Shown here: piece after piece, positions 60,700-64,000 of the stretch | How positions within the stretch are numbered: the first letter of the stretch is position 1 | How the letters are laid out: each line of letters begins with the position of its first letter | Assembly (NCBI GenBank): GCA_028829895.1 | Contig: CM054179.1 | Span: 41,182,617 to 41,246,616, forward strand | Reading direction: 5' to 3' | From: Sinotaia quadrata | Lineage: Eukaryota > Mollusca > Gastropoda > Architaenioglossa > Viviparidae | Length of the DNA stretch: 64,000 nt | Notes under the pieces: generated by a model | What the model saw: only the letters and a program-made list of their open reading frames with translations | Told to the model about the DNA's origin: nothing | Databases searched by the model: none | Program-made: the position numbers and the translations under genes

Positions 60700-60832
60700 A
60701 TCGTCACACAGCACGAGGGGAGGGGACGTGAAAACTGACTGAGCGCTCGCTTTCTCCCCTTGTACAATCGATTGTGTCCACGGCTGATACGCTCGAATTT
60801 CGAAATTCGAGGCGAAATCTGACAGGAGACAG
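60700..60832 (+). promoter_or_regulatory. Candidate 5' non-coding exon and promoter edge
   Basis: The GC- and CpG-rich block from about 60360 ends in GGAGACAG|GTAAGTGATT, a near-perfect splice donor with the intron starting at 60833. Just upstream lies a perfect 20-bp palindrome at 60792-60811 centred on TTCGAA. AT-rich DNA follows, as expected for a first intron. No long ORF lies in the block, so this would be a 5' UTR exon of a gene continuing rightwards, perhaps beyond the window. The start site is unknown. Confidence 0.3.
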
Positions 60833-63609
60833 GTAAGTGATTCTTAATTTTTCTCTCTCACCCTCCACCCTTTCGACACAATCCCATCTCAGAAGCATCG
60901 TGTACAAACTGAAAATTTATCTCGTTCCCTTGCGTGCTGTCCCCCCCTCCCTATCCCGCTTTCCGTGGGTCCGGGTCTAGGTCCACGAGCCACTAGCCGA
61001 ATGTGCAGACGATAATATGGCTGCTTGCCAAGACCGCATGAGCCTACTTAGCAACAAGTCTTTAAATTCTTCTCCATTGCGCAACATTTTCAGCGGTAGG
61101 TACATCTGTCCATTGTACATCTTTTATGCTGGGGTGGGGTTTTTGCCCCTTCCCTGTTAAATAAAAAAAAAGTATAAACTTAAGTGGAGCGGCTGTGTAC
61201 AAGCGCAGAAACACGGTACTAAAGAATGGCGGTGGGTGTTTCCGATAACACAGTAACAGCACACTTGACTGAATGGGTAGGGTTTTTATTTTTACTTTAG
61301 GGTGGGGTTGTGTGGAACGTTTCGTGAACAGTGTGTCTTGAGGTTAATACACGTTTTGCTATGTTCTGTGAACTTGTTTTGTGTGCTTCTTTATTTTTAA
61401 AAAAAAATTATGTGGTGTTTTTAAATTTTGCCGGTATGTATTTATTTTGTGCGTAAACATCACGTATGACGAAAACCTCGTGCGCGTGGTGCTATTTTTA
61501 GTATTCATCTTGACCTGCTCATGGCTGCTTACGTCACAACAAGTGGTTTGTTGGAATTATCTTTGGCTTTGAAACGTTGTAGACTTTTACTGAAAACTAT
61601 GTACCACTGTTTGTGCGTGGTACTAAGCAGATGTCTTTCTTTGCTAAATTTAGTGTGTACATTTTGTGAGCATTTAACAAAGCAGCGGTAACAACAACGC
61701 GATATTCCGCCCGAAATTCTGTTCCAGATGTTTTTCTGTATTCGTATCCAGATTATTTGGCCTGGTCTCCTTATCTTTAAGCACGCACACACGCACACAG
61801 TCCGTAATGTTCAGATGATCATTTCCCATTAGCTAAAATCAACGTCTGTTGGCCATGTGAACTACCTTGTTTAGTCGCTGATATGTATTGTCTCCCTCCC
61901 CCACCAACTCCCAAAGCAAATAATTTTGTGTTCAACAACTTTAGACATAAAATTGATAATTGTTGCTAATTCTATAAGAAAAAAAACAAACAAATGTATG
62001 AGGGTTGGCAAGCATAATATCAAAATTACTAAAATGTATAACTATTTTTTTAATGTATTACTTAGTAAATCATTACATTTAGGCCTATTTGTTGATAGTC
62101 TGGATTTGCATTGGCAGCATCTTAAATCTTATCGCATTTCAGGATTGTGTGATGCCTTTCTGTATATATTTGTTATTGTCTTATTATATGTAATTATTAT
62201 TAATTGTATTACAATCTTCAATATTATTGCATAAGTGTGCTAATGATAAGAGACTGCCATATGCCCGATATGGGTATTGACCTTTGCTCTTAAATTAACA
62301 ACACAGTAATATATAAATTATAATATGAATTAATATTATTATTTGTATTTATCTTTAATGTTTGAAATTACATTTGTTGAAAGTAAGTGTGTATATGCAT
62401 GTTGCAATTATTTTGTACTTTTAAAACTTCAGGGAAGAAATTTAAAAAAATGAATTGATTTTCGTGATCATAAGTGTGCTTCATCTATATATGGATGTAT
62501 TGTATTTAATTTTGTTTAATAATTCAAATTTTGTTTTTCTGTTCTCTACAGACTAACATTAATGACCATCCACTTGTGATCTGTTAGGATTTTATATGTG
62601 TAGTTTGTTAAAAACATTTTGTTTACATTTGTTGATTAAGGTACACAGAAAACAAAAACATATACTTCCATAAATGCAATAAAGTTAATAGTATACACCA
62701 TTCTGATATACTACATGTATATGGGTGTTTATGAAAGAGCAGGTTATTTAATTAGCAAAATAATTCAAATTTTAATCTTAATTATTTTTATGCATGTTTA
62801 CTAAGTTCCGCATAGATCATATGAGAAATATGACACTAAAATTATATAGAAATAGTATTCTGTATATTATAACTCCAATTAGTTAAACAATTTATATTTT
62901 CAAGTTCTCTGTACACATACACAATTACAGTTTAATAAATAAATAAATAAAATAAATATACATGCACAATAAAAGAAAAGATAAAAGGAAGGGACACCAC
63001 CAACCATTAACAGAAAACATCATTGAGAATTCAATAATGCCCTTGGTTCTGGTAGTGGTAGCTTTGCTGACATTTATTTTGCAATCCAAATTGGTCTCAT
63101 TAAGAAATTTTCATGTGATCATTAATACTGATTGTAACAATATCATATATACTTTTGGTTTTAAATTAAGACTTTATTTTGACATGTGTACATTAATTAT
63201 GACTGAGTATTTAAGACGATGCATACATAGTGATGGATCAAGGACTCATACTTATTTATTTTTGGAGGTGCTAGAAAATATTTTATTGCATTAATTATTA
63301 ATTCCCAGTTTGGGTAGTTTTTGTTTATTAGATAGTTGTTATTAGAGAGGGGAGAAAACAATAATGAAGTCCAACAATTAGTGACAAATAAATTATCTAC
63401 TAATTTTGTATGACATTTAACGAAGCATTGTTGGAACCATTGGACTCTACTGTTCAGATAGTTATTTTCTTAGATATGCTCTGTCTAGTTAATATACATA
63501 CATATGTCAGACTGCATCATTCCTAAGGATATTAAACCTGTGGAAGTTTTAAGACACGTGTGCGAGTAGGCTGTCACAAAATGACATGAATCACGATTTT
63601 CATTGATGT
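60833..63609. other. AT-rich; no gene seen
   Basis: Possibly intronic if the donor at 60833 is real. Open frames at 61926-62234 and 62962-63294 (102 and 110 codons) are Ile/Leu/Lys/Asn-rich translations of AT-rich DNA with no recognised domain. No repeats longer than short A runs were noticed. Confidence 0.5.
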
Positions 63610-64000
63610 ATTTTTTGGCCTAGCCCCATCTTATAAAATGATCATTTGAACTGAAGCAGTTGTGCTTAACCCCCCACCAGTAAAATGCTAGTAGTTTTAC
63701 CCTTTGAATAAAACAATGCCTTGTAGTGTTTATAACAACTCTCCTTTGCACATAAAATCTTTGTAAATGGTTTAGCCAGCTCCCCTTGGCACTCAAAGGT
63801 TGAGGAGGGTCTGGTATTAATGATAAAGCTCCATGGATAATTGTGTGGTTTAGCCAGGTGTCCTTGGCACACAAAGTTTGAGAAAGGACTGTATAATTAT
63901 TAGTAAAGTTCTATGAGTAATTGTGTGATTTACCCATTACCTCTTAGTCTTAGCATTAAAAGGTTGGGGTAGGTCTGGGACTGGTATTAGTGGTTAGTGG
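63610..64000. repeat. About 79-bp diverged tandem repeat, about 4 copies
   Basis: GGTTTAGCCAGCTCCCCTTG (about 63769), GGTTTAGCCAGGTGTCCTTG (about 63847) and GATTTACCCATTACCTC (about 63927) are 78-80 bp apart, each followed by GCAC...AAAG and a GGTCTGG-type segment. It is cut by the window end. Confidence 0.78.

Noticed and set aside
61926..63294. 102- and 110-codon plus-strand ORFs
   Set aside because: Ile/Lys/Asn/Leu-rich translations of AT-rich DNA without a domain, start context or splice signals.

Overview
The window looks like nuclear DNA of an animal. It is AT-rich, has no operon-like gene packing, and carries decayed metazoan-type transposons: a mariner, two hAT transposase families, a non-LTR retrotransposon with an FADD reverse-transcriptase motif, and short hAT-type elements with 8-bp target duplications. 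Splice-like and poly(A)-like signals also occur. An invertebrate, perhaps a mollusc, would fit the repeat load, but that is a low-confidence inference. No intact protein-coding gene, rRNA gene, functional tRNA gene or CRISPR array could be supported.

Layout. 0-12 kb: minisatellites, a MITE, a ZMYM1/DUF4371-type hAT relic, a dispersed repeat called Rep-A here, and a mariner relic on the minus strand. 12-30 kb: non-coding DNA with about 15 more arrays and three dispersed families, Rep-A (18.2 kb), Rep-B (12.7, 22.4 and 25.4 kb) and Rep-C (15.4 and 29.2 kb). 30.1-31.2 kb: a non-autonomous hAT element with inverted ends, a target duplication and its own minisatellite. 31.8-34.2 kb: the most gene-like segment, an unidentified coding block on the plus strand with a possible intron, a frame-breaking 52-bp triplication, several frame changes, a C-terminal hydrophobic stretch and a poly(A) signal. 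34.8-35.5 kb: a CpG-bearing block. 35.9 kb: a second MITE copy. 38.7-40.1 kb: the longest Rep-A copy, on the minus strand. 43.3-44.0 kb: eight 85-bp repeats in exact register. 44.5-46.3 kb: a ZBED5/SCAND3-like hAT transposase relic on the minus strand. 47-49.4 kb: three arrays. 49.6-51.5 kb: a retrotransposon whose 5' part is inverted relative to its 3' part, as twin priming would produce. 52-58 kb: more arrays, Rep-C and Rep-A. 60.7-60.83 kb: a possible first exon ending in a consensus splice donor. 61-64 kb: AT-rich non-coding DNA ending in an array.

The main theme is repeat biology. By eye about a fifth of the window is tandem arrays with mostly unrelated units of 17-88 bp. Several arrays touch dispersed repeats: Rep-C lies just before three arrays, Rep-A just after two, and one array lies inside a hAT element. 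Arrays may therefore be born within, or mobilised by, non-autonomous transposons. All family calls come from reading the sequence; no alignment or database search was run.
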